Shown in pieces: positions 58,901-64,000 of a stretch of 64,000 nucleotides of DNA. The DNA is from Nectonema munidae. Its lineage: Eukaryota; Nematomorpha; Nectonematoida; Nectonematidae. Made by a program: the position numbers and the translations under genes. Where the stretch lies: contig JAUIRK010000664.1 in the NCBI GenBank assembly GCA_030549495.1, positions 1 to 64,000 of the forward strand, written 5' to 3'. The stretch's first letter is position 1. Each line of letters opens with the position of its first letter. The notes under the pieces were generated by a model. It was not told where the DNA came from. It saw only the letters and a program-made list of their open reading frames with translations, and did no database searches.

Positions 58901-61565
58901 GCTTATTCTACAAACCAGTTCGAGATCATTGATAGGCGCCATAAATCCCCCTTTAGAAATAAAAACATTCTGTTATTTTTAAATTCAAAATCAATAAGAA
59001 ATGTTGTACCCAAATTCATGATTTCATTATTTGATACACTGACGTTTACTTATTCTGTAAATGAAGGGAATCTAGTTTCCACATAATAGTTCCGAGATAT
59101 TGAGTAACGAGGTGATACAGTTATGTGCAGCATACTTTAATCAATGTACAAAAGTGGATTCTATCGATATATTATATTTTTCCGAGAAAGAAGATATGCA
59201 TTGCATGTGTCAATCTTAATCTTATGACAGTTCCGTCAGCCACTAAGAGTTTTAGATGATATGAACTAAAGTATTCAGAAGATATTAAAATTGATATATC
59301 TTCAGTGTAAACCTGAAAATAAAAATTAAGGAATAGATTTATATATCATCAATGAATATTTTAAAAAATAAAGAATCAAGTAGTGATCCTAGGGCAACTC
59401 CATTATTAAGAGTAGAGAAATGAGAAGTTACAGCATCGATTTTCTGTTCGCGAAATATGATTTAATTTGTTTATCGGAATGATTTTGAAGCCATATGAGT
59501 GATAATTTTTCAACAGAGACTGTTTTAAAAGCACGGCATATATCTAAAAATTCACAATTACTTTTTTTTTGTCCATATTCTTGATTACTTTATCTAAAAA
59601 ATTTGAATGGGAAATTTTGGTAGAGTAGTTTTTTCTAAAACCATACTGATGATGAAAGCAAAGTCTCAATGATTTTTGAAATAATAGGGATATCGTAATG
59701 GGTCTGTTAGATCAATTCAGTCATGTAATAATCTAGACTCGAGGATTTTAAAAAAGAGAGAAACAAAATAATAGTCAAGATTAATATTCTATATTTTTTG
59801 TATTATAAGTATAAAATATTGTAATCTTTTATAATCAGCGGATTTGCAACTCTTTGCAAAGAGTCCAGTACAAAAGTAATATGTCTTCAACAAAGATGTG
59901 TATATGGTCTTAGAGAAGCTGATCCAAATGGTGTTTGAGAAAATGTTGTAAAATATGATAACGCCTTATTTTACAAGATAAACAGAGAAAAGTTATGCAA
60001 GGTGATCTTCTCACTTGACTGACATTCCATGGAGTGGAGATGCCTTTTTCAAACTTGCAGTTATCTAATAAATTAGAAAAACAGATCCAAAGGCAATGCA
60101 TAAAGAAAATATCTAAGCATGCTGAATCAAAATAGAATAGAAATGTCATTATCGACATCAGTAAATTTTTTATTCTTCACGGATACTATCAGCCAAACCG
60201 ATAGACAAATGAAAGTTTATGCTAGTTATAAGGAGTAAAAAAACCTTTGTGTTTTATGCATCGCGCTGAGGATGTTTGAGATCGTTCATAAATAACATTA
60301 AAATTTAAATTCTAATTTTACACATTGAGTTGTTATAATTTAATAGAGATTTTCAACATAATGTTTAAAAGCTATTGATGCAAAATAATCTAAAAGTATG
60401 GGTATTGGTCATTTAAAATGTCATCCATGAAAAATTAAAATCGGCATACCACTTTTAAGTAAAAGATTACCAATGCATCTAACTACAGACTATAAATCAT
60501 TTGCACATACCACTAGCCCCACATAGATCTGTTCAAAGTTGGGTTCGAGCCAATCCTATCCTCATAATATCCATACCACACGGTCTATTTTATAACCGAA
60601 CTATAATATCTAGGGACTGAATGAGCTCGCTTACCGGCAAATTTATCGATGGGTGAATTCATCGACAATTATTACACACAGACACCTTTACTACATCTAA
60701 AAATATATAGACTTTCCAGCTCTTGCATTTGTTCTTCGTTCAAACGTTATTGAATATTTTAAAGAATTGCGTTAGCATAATAATCCTTCAGAAGATGCTA
60801 AACCCGTTTTAGACTGTCAAGATAGTTGGATTGGAAGATTTTTTTAATCGTATTGATAATTGAGCACAATTGTTGACAGTTATTGAGTGTTTTTGACAGT
60901 TGAGAACATTTATTGACAGTTGTGCGCACTTGTTGACATTTGGAGACAGTTATTGACAAGTGAGCACATTGAGCTGTGCATTGAATGTATCGTATTGTTT
61001 GCTTACTAGTTTTTGAAATAGTTAATTTTGATGTATCTTTATTTATTATATTTGACGTTATAACTTTTAACACATTAATTAATTATTATCTGTTACAATT
61101 TTTTATTACGTTTATTTCTATTGCAGTAAGCTGAAGAGAATAGAGGAAAGATGTGTCTTCTTTTGCTCCTTTCAAAAAAAGTGTTACGCCCTTTTTATAT
61201 CTATTCTTTAGCTGATCACTCAAAAATCACTTGCTGGCATCTTTTCCTTTCTGGTGCTTTTCATGGGCTCTCCGAATCTTCTCAAGAACCCGCACATGAG
61301 AGCTCAAATGCCCCAAGTTTTCGAAGCGCTTCTTCCAGCCTCCCACGAAAACTCCTTTCTCGCCACCTCCCTCGACCTTCGCAGCCAGCTGTTTGAGCAG
61401 CACCCCCTCGCCAACCACATGGCCACCGTCCTCATCACAATCTTTGTCCACATCGAGGAAACGGGGCAAGATGTTGGCTTTGAACAAAAGTTCTCCTATC
61501 GCCGTCCAATGTTCGCCATCATGAAGTTTTTGTGGCAAAGCGCAGTGCACAAAAAGTCTTTTGTT
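28807..61565 (+). CDS. UBE4A: ubiquitin conjugation factor E4 A (Ufd2 family), 12 exons, 3' end beyond window
   Basis: E4 factors extend short ubiquitin chains on substrates, acting with E1 and E2 enzymes through a C-terminal U-box. Coding exons: 28807-28900, 31108-31212, 32376-32482, 33581-33817, 34718-34931, 37918-38123, 38828-39055, 39798-40015, 44159-44271, 55039-55299, 56546-56838 and 61212-61565. Together they make 810 codons; all introns are GT-AG and all phases agree. The protein follows recalled human UBE4A throughout: N-terminal SSNPF, then SLLGLILSISCLP, ASDSFFLNLGSVLLK and FEQKFSYRRPMFAIMKFLW. UBE4B fits much less well. The rest of the core and the U-box must lie to the right. No frameshift or internal stop was seen, so the gene looks functional. 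Introns are 0.7-10.8 kb, swollen by transposons. Confidence 0.92.
28901..31107 (+). other. UBE4A intron 1
   Basis: 2.2 kb, AT-rich. Holds the second 99-bp repeat copy and a 49-nt exon-like segment (29407-29455) that does not fit the frame. Nothing else recognised. Confidence 0.6.
30921..31019. repeat. 99-bp direct repeat, copy 2
   Basis: Near-identical to 28321-28419, same orientation, 2.6 kb apart, ending 88 bp before exon 2. Confidence 0.9.
31108..31212 (+). CDS. UBE4A: UBE4A exon 2
   Basis: IGEMQKNTFQTKSVDEN then ALLEKIFLFTLSKTGGE, aligned to the human EISRSFRSQQEICEQ...IQRIFLITL segment. Acceptor ttttaag, donor gtaatc. It joins exon 1 and exon 3 in frame. Confidence 0.85.
31213..32375 (+). 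other. UBE4A intron 2
   Basis: 1.2 kb, AT-rich, with no element recognised apart from a short local duplication of ggaatcagtggtaaa near 31410-31455. Confidence 0.6.
32376..32482 (+). CDS. UBE4A: UBE4A exon 3
   Basis: Encodes NQNEAKRSFHVYMRDCDYN to LTKENLRE; the junction LTKENLRE-VLFERLLKK mirrors the human NVEQALFARLLL. Acceptor ttttag, donor gtatcc. Confidence 0.85.
32483..33580 (+). other. UBE4A intron 3
   Basis: 1.1 kb, nothing recognised. Confidence 0.6.
33581..33817 (+). CDS. UBE4A: UBE4A exon 4
   Basis: 79 codons, VLFERLLKKEFTVVV to KVMVYLFECYQRISEIGK; VYLFECYQR matches human CYLYSCFQR. A glutamine/asparagine run is present. The long open frames on the opposite strand here are antisense shadows. 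Confidence 0.88.
33818..34717 (+). other. UBE4A intron 4
   Basis: 0.9 kb, nothing recognised. Confidence 0.6.
34718..34931 (+). CDS. UBE4A: UBE4A exon 5
   Basis: Starts FDSCYNALSILIKKYENG after acceptor tctgtgtag and ends LYLDHFSSLLTG (phase 1). It aligns with the human CRNLTV...HEQLVDLML region, with moderate similarity. Confidence 0.8.
34932..37917 (+). other. UBE4A intron 5
   Basis: 3.0 kb. Apart from the minisatellite at 36530-36770 nothing is recognised. Confidence 0.6.
36530..36770. repeat. degenerate minisatellite
   Basis: About four units of a pattern like gtaccaatgatct...gagggacctagaatcaca, roughly 50-60 bp each. Confidence 0.6.
37918..38123 (+). CDS. UBE4A: UBE4A exon 6
   Basis: INLMEDFLTNILEDIHANSE to FFTQKAFCAE, matching the human FEDVTEFLEEVIEAL to YFTRQKDMAK region. 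Donor gtacaa. Confidence 0.85.
38124..38827 (+). other. UBE4A intron 6
   Basis: 0.7 kb, nothing recognised. Confidence 0.6.
38828..39055 (+). CDS. UBE4A: UBE4A exon 7
   Basis: AFLYHSTPTYLRSAF to TENTEKNLWS; FEKSLLGLILSISCLP matches the human YQKTLLGVILNISCLL. Donor gtaagt is near consensus. Confidence 0.9.
39056..39797 (+). other. UBE4A intron 7
   Basis: 0.74 kb. Contains an imperfect inverted repeat (39402-39421 with 39455-39474, 17 of 20 pairs), otherwise plain. Confidence 0.55.
39798..40015 (+). CDS. UBE4A: UBE4A exon 8
   Basis: LLKLSPQIRDKLLFWIGFSM to ASDSFFLNLGSVLL. Human has [20 protein letters not shown] and ASDAFFLNLGAALLK. The best-conserved exon; this is the start of the E4 core. 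Confidence 0.95.
41200..42540 (-). pseudogene. Tigger/pogo transposase remnant
   Basis: On the - strand, IFDVDETGLFGKE (42104-42301) is the first catalytic-Asp motif of Tigger (DETGLFWK type). Downstream, near 41700-41860, HASFLKHRSQNVKVMFLPP followed by SGLQPMDRRVIATFKTYYLR corresponds to the second-Asp region, where the usual DNA/LDNA..H motif is already altered. Several stops. It lies in UBE4A intron 8, antisense to the gene. Confidence 0.65.
42771..43205. mobile_element. hAT MITE with perfect 8-bp target duplication
   Basis: 435 bp. Ends CAGAGGCGTAGCTA and TAGCTACGCCTCTG are perfect inverted repeats of 14 bases. Inside both ends lies a second inverted GC-rich block (gggcggcagatttta and ccgccccgggcggc). 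CGTATGAC flanks both sides (42763-42770 and 43206-43213). No coding sequence. The CAG start and 8-bp duplication define the hAT superfamily. Confidence 0.92.
43498..43740 (-). pseudogene. hAT transposase fragment (BED-like finger)
   Basis: 78 residues, LCLICNNHISTLKTYNLKRH then YETSHISYDKYEG. It matches the zinc-finger segment CVVCRESIAVLKEYNLRRHY of the hAT transposase at 49829, so it is the N-terminal scrap of a relative. Confidence 0.7.
44159..44271 (+). CDS. UBE4A: UBE4A exon 9
   Basis: NLCKPFSQCDSPLLCKMDLT to NPRLLGIHCF; human [20 protein letters not shown]. Acceptor tctcatag, donor gtactc. Confidence 0.88.
44950..46461 (-). pseudogene. Buster/ZBED5-like hAT transposase remnant
   Basis: - strand pieces in order: BED finger AMRPSRLERHLKTIHPTLAN at 46390-46461; catalytic FAIQCDETTDIAQCSQLIV (45882-46103); WDSLAGECTHGASPMLG and CIIHRETLASRTLPSELN near 45750-45890; TRWLSKGNMLGRFYDL and NVLNLKLQGRKINVL (45151-45714); EEFLELKFNSIAENEFK near 45090. 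These follow ZBED5/FAM200-type hAT transposases. Several stops and shifts, and no C-terminal dimerisation motif. The copy begins abruptly at the piggyBac border, within the BED finger. Confidence 0.7.
46791..48330 (-). pseudogene. piggyBac transposase with a 50-nt intron
   Basis: Cut-and-paste transposase. The main open part is 46791-48054. A 50-nt intron (48055-48104, GT-AG) joins it in frame to 48105-48330, which reads WSRPAIHRGRVQSLNIRNFS. Catalytic aspartates lie in AVTIDEQLVAFRGG, GLYTDRFFTTHEL and DGVDVPNRMVKGYHAYKPTR. The C-terminal cysteine-rich domain begins SSCPFCTSKKN, but its last cysteines (FLCKEH, SCSNC, near 46740-46790) are in another frame beyond the stop. At the N-terminus a 7-bp tandem repeat (TGGTCAG TGGTCAC) shifts the frame, and the likely start MSSEESSDF near 48436 is in a third frame. 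So the catalytic core is intact but both ends are damaged. Confidence 0.8.
49829..51138 (+). pseudogene. hAT transposase, 3'-truncated (GTF2IRD2/ZBED-like)
   Basis: About 436 residues of a hAT transposase, normally near 600. N-terminus MATKKRKVDAECRAFNEEWG, then a BED-like finger (CVVCRESIAVLKEYNLRRHY then ETKH). Catalytic parts LAIDESTDLSSTSQLLVFI and GVTVDGGKNMAGVRKGL, followed by HCIIHQQALCGK, VRWLSCGKVLFRFFKLR and MNELNLKLQGKDNL. The frame stays open to 51199, but the last 20 residues are low-complexity and not hAT. The catalytic Glu and dimerisation domain are absent; an inserted element begins at the break. Codons are well preserved, so the copy is fairly young. Confidence 0.85.
51230..52633 (+). 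pseudogene. fossil reverse transcriptase-RNase H region
   Basis: RT motifs in order: ATKLDVSNAFYGLRIHP, FCRLPMGANFAPGILQFV and the catalytic YLDDILILG. RNase H follows directly: LYVDATETTIGI, EVMELLAICIG, QIYSDSLSASGAW and TSQNPADHPSRL. The order RT then RNase H then end, with N-P-A-D-x-P-S-R near the terminus, resembles hepadnaviral polymerase (LDVSAAFY, YMDD, FADATPTGWG, NPADDPSR) as well as DIRS-type retrotransposons. Which is closer cannot be settled by eye. A polyadenylation hexamer lies at 52781-52786. Treated as a fossil; about one break. Confidence 0.7.
52634..53044. other. AT-rich convergence zone between the two frames
   Basis: Contains AATAAA at 52781-52786 for the + strand unit, then long T runs with no coding sequence. 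Confidence 0.5.
53045..53653 (-). CDS. acidic protein of unknown function in the RT element
   Basis: 202 codons from MDIPFPEYLIDDALTRTEEG; the frame is also open upstream to about 53815, adding an Arg/Lys-rich stretch (KKTRKQRRADAARARRSKNF), so the real start may be further up. The protein is strongly acidic and rich in proline, glutamate and serine (SPSPGEEIAL, AIAEEEVSQTIPSHEE). A basic N-terminus with an acidic body would suit a nucleic-acid-binding or regulatory protein, but I recognise no domain. It converges on the RT region on the other strand. Codon use is richer in GC than the surroundings. Confidence 0.4.
   Translation of the reverse strand: MDIPFPEYLIDDALTRTEEGLVSSPPSYFNGNPSPSPGEEIALNAEPLCSPMEAIAEEEVSQTIPSHEEIHDLKNHKALDDSDPLKENYWDAPESWPPGLDLSTPNEALIPKVPNEARDLDFLKIPITGEETIRHISDYNVEIVNKLAKEIEEFPFNSSDEPSLAPAQTQYFIEGDMLEGVLTEVFGTDFNTLLQNNEERNE
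55039..55299 (+). CDS. UBE4A: UBE4A exon 10
   Basis: GLKKENFFLTENDLEREVKF to ILENRIRK, matching human GLDKETCLIPAVQEPKF and the helical region after it. The phase agrees with exon 9 across a 10.8-kb intron. Confidence 0.9.
55300..56545 (+). other. UBE4A intron 10
   Basis: 1.2 kb. A 117-nt exon-like segment at 55941-56057 fits the phase but not the protein alignment. No mobile element recognised. Confidence 0.55.
56546..56838 (+). CDS. UBE4A: UBE4A exon 11
   Basis: ILKEPGFVESCINLCSAVAG to PFLHSFSPSSIE; human [20 protein letters not shown] and YVPEFFADNLGDFLIFL. IPEFFLQNFLDLFPFL keeps the E4-core signature. Confidence 0.92.
57700..58870 (-). pseudogene. second piggyBac transposase remnant
   Basis: All three catalytic aspartates can be read: FSLTVDEQLLP near 58630, YNITTDHFFTSFELTK in 58132-58578, and KVGVDVVDQML near 58080. 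MPNKPDKFGIKFWMLAEVV is the usual motif after the first Asp. A cysteine-rich tail is visible near 57720-57830 (CKICMKPTCGKFS). Stops and shifts separate the pieces. It differs clearly from the copy at 46791, so it is another family. A TTAA followed by CACTAAAATGG at about 57419 could be the left end; the right end was not found. Confidence 0.7.
59150..59740 (-). pseudogene. CR1-like LINE RT remnant
   Basis: The - strand reads LDICRAFKTVSVEKLSLIWL near 59480-59560 and NNGVALGSLLDSLFFKIFID near 59350-59420, decayed forms of the DLS.AFDTV and GV.QGS.LGPLLF motifs. The catalytic DD is not visible. Confidence 0.5.
60866..60975. repeat. 20-bp minisatellite
   Basis: About five units of a pattern like ttgttgacagttattgagcac. 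Confidence 0.65.
61212..61565 (+). CDS. UBE4A: UBE4A exon 12 (last exon in the window)
   Basis: 118 codons, LITQKSLAGIFSFLVLFMGS to WQSAVHKKSFV. SPNLLKNPHMRAQMPQVFEA matches human ERMKNPHLRAKLAEVLEA, and FEQKFSYRRPMFAIMKF matches FEQKFNYRRPMYPILRY. GC content is clearly higher than the flanks. Donor gtaaga; coding continues past the window. Confidence 0.95.
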
Positions 61566-62402
61566 GTAAGATTCTTTAATTAATAAAAAAATATTTATTT
61601 AAATAATAATAATAATATTTGATACCGTAGTGCGAGTTTTCCATATTTTACAAAAATTTGTTCTTGTCCCAGTCAAAGTCCTGAGTCGGCGGCGTTGCTG
61701 ATTTTAAATGTCTCTCGGTTAGAGTCTGAATCGCATTTTAAAGTATTTTAAATAATAAAGAAGTTTACTTTCTTAGCCATATGGAGTGGTTGTTCTTTAG
61801 TCGGGGCGGAAGTAAGAGTTAGTTGCATTTACATGGAAGTATATTTGCTACTCCATTACTCATATTGATTGATTGAATCTATCTTATTTAGGATTTGATT
61901 GGTTGTTGATATTATATTTTAACGTTTTGTTTCACTTAGTCGTTTTTGTTTTTAAGTATCAAATAATTTTTTTATTGTTAGTTACATTTAATTGAAATTT
62001 GATTAGTAATCATCATATAACGTAACTAAGCTCTTAAATTTTGCTCAATCATCCCTAAGACAATGGTCAGATATTTTTTAGGGTAATATTTTTTATACTG
62101 GAATAAGAAAAGTAATAAAAAGTAGGTAAAAAAGTTTGTTTTAAAAACTTCTAGAATTCTTAAAATTTTGAGAAAAATTAAAAAAAAAAGATTTCTTTTT
62201 TTTTTCTGTAAACTTCTAAAATATTTTCCTTTTTAAAAAACTTTAACAATTGAAAAAGGATGAAATCTTAAAGGAACATTTCCATTTTTTACATTTTTTT
62301 AGTCATATAGAAATATTTTCAAAGCTTTGCTTGAAATGCAAAAGATATTAAATGTTTTTAATGAAAAATATGAGTTTTACTTCTTATTTTATGTTTGCTT
62401 AA
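61566..62402 (+). other. start of UBE4A intron 12
   Basis: AT-rich with a short AAT microsatellite near 61600. The next exon is not in the window. Confidence 0.6.
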
Positions 62403-62406
62403 TTAA

Positions 62407-62610
62407 CCCTTTAAAGACTAACGTTCCCTTTTTGGGAACATAAATTTAATTTAATTTAAAAACAAATATTTTAATTTTTATTACTATATAATCACTACAG
62501 TGATATATAGTAGTGAAATATAGATGTAATACTATATAATACATTAAGTTTATTCTATTTAATTTTTTTCAAAAAAAAATTTATATTACTAAATTCCGTC
62601 TTTAAAGGAG
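62407..62610. mobile_element. piggyBac-type MITE 1
   Basis: TTAA (62403-62406) then CCCTTTAAAGAC; the other end is GTCTTTAAAGGA. The inner left sequence is a hairpin, GTTCCCTTTTTGGGAAC, followed by ATAAATTTAA. The right border lacks a clean TTAA, so it has decayed there. No coding capacity. Confidence 0.6.
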
Positions 62611-62861
62611 AGTAAGATTGTAAAAAAAATTACCCCGGAATAGGAGTAGGCTTTTCTCATAGTTATCTTTATCGTTATATTTTTCCTTCGTTATCGTTAT
62701 CTTTTTTTCCCAATTCTAAATTGTCCATTCACCTTTGTAATTAGTATTTTTCAAATCAAAAGTAATTTGGATAGTGAAAATCGAGATAATGAAGTTTAAA
62801 TAAATGATTAAGTTTCGAGTTGACAGCATTGTGTATAAATGTATGAGTTCATGATCTATAT

Positions 62862-63620
62862 CAAGGTTTCCCAACGGGGTCCACATGGACCCTTAAGGGT
62901 CCATTGGGAATTTAAATGCGTCCATGTACAAAAATATGAATATTGGGAGTCCTTTTAACATAGTAAGGGTCCAGGAAGTCTTTGCCAAAAATAAATAATA
63001 TGTAAACAAATAACAATTGAGTCATAGGAGAAGTATTATTACCTTACCACATCGTAAGCTTGATCAATTTCCTGTACTTGCTTCGGTTAGCAGTAACTCG
63101 TTTCAAAGACTTGTTAGAGCTGAAAATTACAGACTGGGTATCCAATCCATTTGAGGTGAATGCTGCTGATGTTTCAAGAAGAACTTGTTGAATTACAATG
63201 TGACGGGTGGGCTCAAAGTTTATTTAAAAAAGATCAATAAAATGCATGGAGACGTAGTGAGTTTGCCTTTAATCCATTAAGTTCCAATGTTCCCATTTGG
63301 GAACATAATTAATTTCATCTTCGTCTTCTTTTTTCAATGACCTTGAATATAAATCTTCTGCGTTTTTTAAATATCGTCTGATTTCTATGGTACTTAATGG
63401 GTTAAATATCGGCTATTATGGGAAAATGTTAAAATGTACATCATTGCTTTTCCGTCTACCTATCTTGTGGAATGTGGTGTTAGTTGTGCGAATCAGCTAT
63501 TGACCAAGTATCTTAATCGTCTTGACCTTGTGCAAAGAAGAGACCTTCGTCTGGCTTTATCGAATTTGGAACCAGATATTAAAAAATTGGCTTCATAACA
63601 TCAGGCTCAAGGTCCTCATT
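62862..63620 (+). pseudogene. Buster-like hAT remnant
   Basis: Starts with a hAT-like end, CAAGGTTTCCCAACGGGGTC, near 62862. A C-terminal transposase piece follows: LIELQCDGWAQSLFK near 63190, then, after a small MITE, YIIAFPSTYLVECGVSCANQ and LTKYLNRLDLVQRRDLRLAL, ending NLEPDIKKLAS and a stop. This is the hAT dimerisation region of ZBED5-type proteins. The middle of the gene is missing. No matching right end was found. Confidence 0.65.
63273..63401. mobile_element. piggyBac-type MITE 2 (129 bp)
   Basis: TTAA on both sides (63269-63272 and 63402-63405), ends TCCATTAAGT and ACTTAATGGG. The left interior has the hairpin GTTCCCATTTGGGAAC followed by ATAATTAATT, as in MITE 1. It interrupts the hAT coding sequence; without it the frame reads EFAFKYRLLWENVK. 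Confidence 0.8.
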
Positions 63621-63868
63621 AATTTGTACAACTCCGATACCTTTTAAGAATAACAAAATTTTAATGCTATATTGTACTTCTTTTTATTGATATTTGATTC
63701 AAAAATATTATGCCGAAAGATTTTTTTTATCTTGTCAAGGAAGCGTTTAGATGTGAAATTATGAATATAATATATATATTAGTTTTTTTTTAATTTACAA
63801 TTAAAATTGAAATGTTTTCCCTATTTGAATATACATACATATTTATATAAAATTCAAAAAGTAATATA

Positions 63869-64000
63869 ATTTATTGGGCACAGGATTTAAAACGGTGAAT
63901 TTTCGCTGGCACTCGGCTTTATCAAACCACTTTACTAATAAATAGGGTAGAAGTTGAAAACTAGAAGGATAAAACGTTTTAAATCCTGTGGCCAATAAAT
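63869..64000. mobile_element. small inverted-repeat element at the window edge
   Basis: 26-bp arms (63869-63894 and 63975-64000, one mismatch), each carrying ATTTATTGG(G/C)CACAGG and TTTAAAACG, enclose 80 bp. It is either a tiny MITE or a hairpin; it may extend past the window. Confidence 0.6.

Larger units (their letters stand above)
56839..61211 (+). other. UBE4A intron 11
   Basis: 4.4 kb. Holds a piggyBac remnant, a LINE remnant and a minisatellite, annotated separately; the rest is unremarkable. Confidence 0.6.

Noticed and set aside
60530-60560. B-box-like GGGTTCGAGCC
   Set aside because: No A box at a proper distance and no tail.
28807-61565. Assignment of the host gene to UBE4B
   Set aside because: Segments such as ASDSFFLNLGSVLLK and FEQKFSYRRPM agree with recalled UBE4A, not with the UBE4B counterparts.

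Overview
The window is AT-rich eukaryotic DNA: spliced genes with GT-AG introns, LINEs, tRNA-headed SINEs, and hAT, piggyBac, Tigger and CACTA-like transposons. There are no operons or prokaryotic signals. An animal is certain. An arthropod, perhaps a copepod, is my best guess from the repeat mix, but nothing here proves it.

Host genes. The main host gene is a UBE4A-type ubiquitin conjugation factor E4 (Ufd2 family) on the + strand. Twelve coding exons can be placed between 28807 and 61565; they give 810 codons and all eleven junctions agree in phase. The C-terminal part of the core and the U-box lie beyond the right edge. A second, unidentified host-like exon (4742-5182) encodes a small single-pass membrane protein.

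Left part (1-28.3 kb) is almost all repeats. An apparently whole CR1/L2-group LINE occupies 1 to about 4095 on the - strand, with a candidate -1 frameshift heptamer between ORF1 and ORF2. A multi-exon hAT (5.6-9.7 kb) holds a LINE fragment. A CACTA-like element (9.7-14.4 kb) holds a SINE. A Tigger fragment and an I/R1-like LINE follow. A decayed CR1-like LINE (17.8-25.8 kb) is split at a TTAA by a 3.8-kb piggyBac-type non-autonomous element built largely of two satellite-like arrays.

Right part (28.8-64 kb) is the UBE4A gene with its introns. Intron 9 is 10.8 kb because it holds a nest: a Buster-like hAT remnant, next to and probably cut by a piggyBac, which is cut by a second hAT, which is cut by an integrase-less reverse-transcriptase/RNase H element (a fossil). 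Other introns hold Tigger, piggyBac, LINE and hAT remnants, a hAT MITE with a perfect 8-bp target duplication, and two small TTAA MITEs with the same hairpin motif.

The transposons are independent parasites and do not form a pathway. The only cellular function recognised with confidence is ubiquitin-chain elongation by the UBE4A product.
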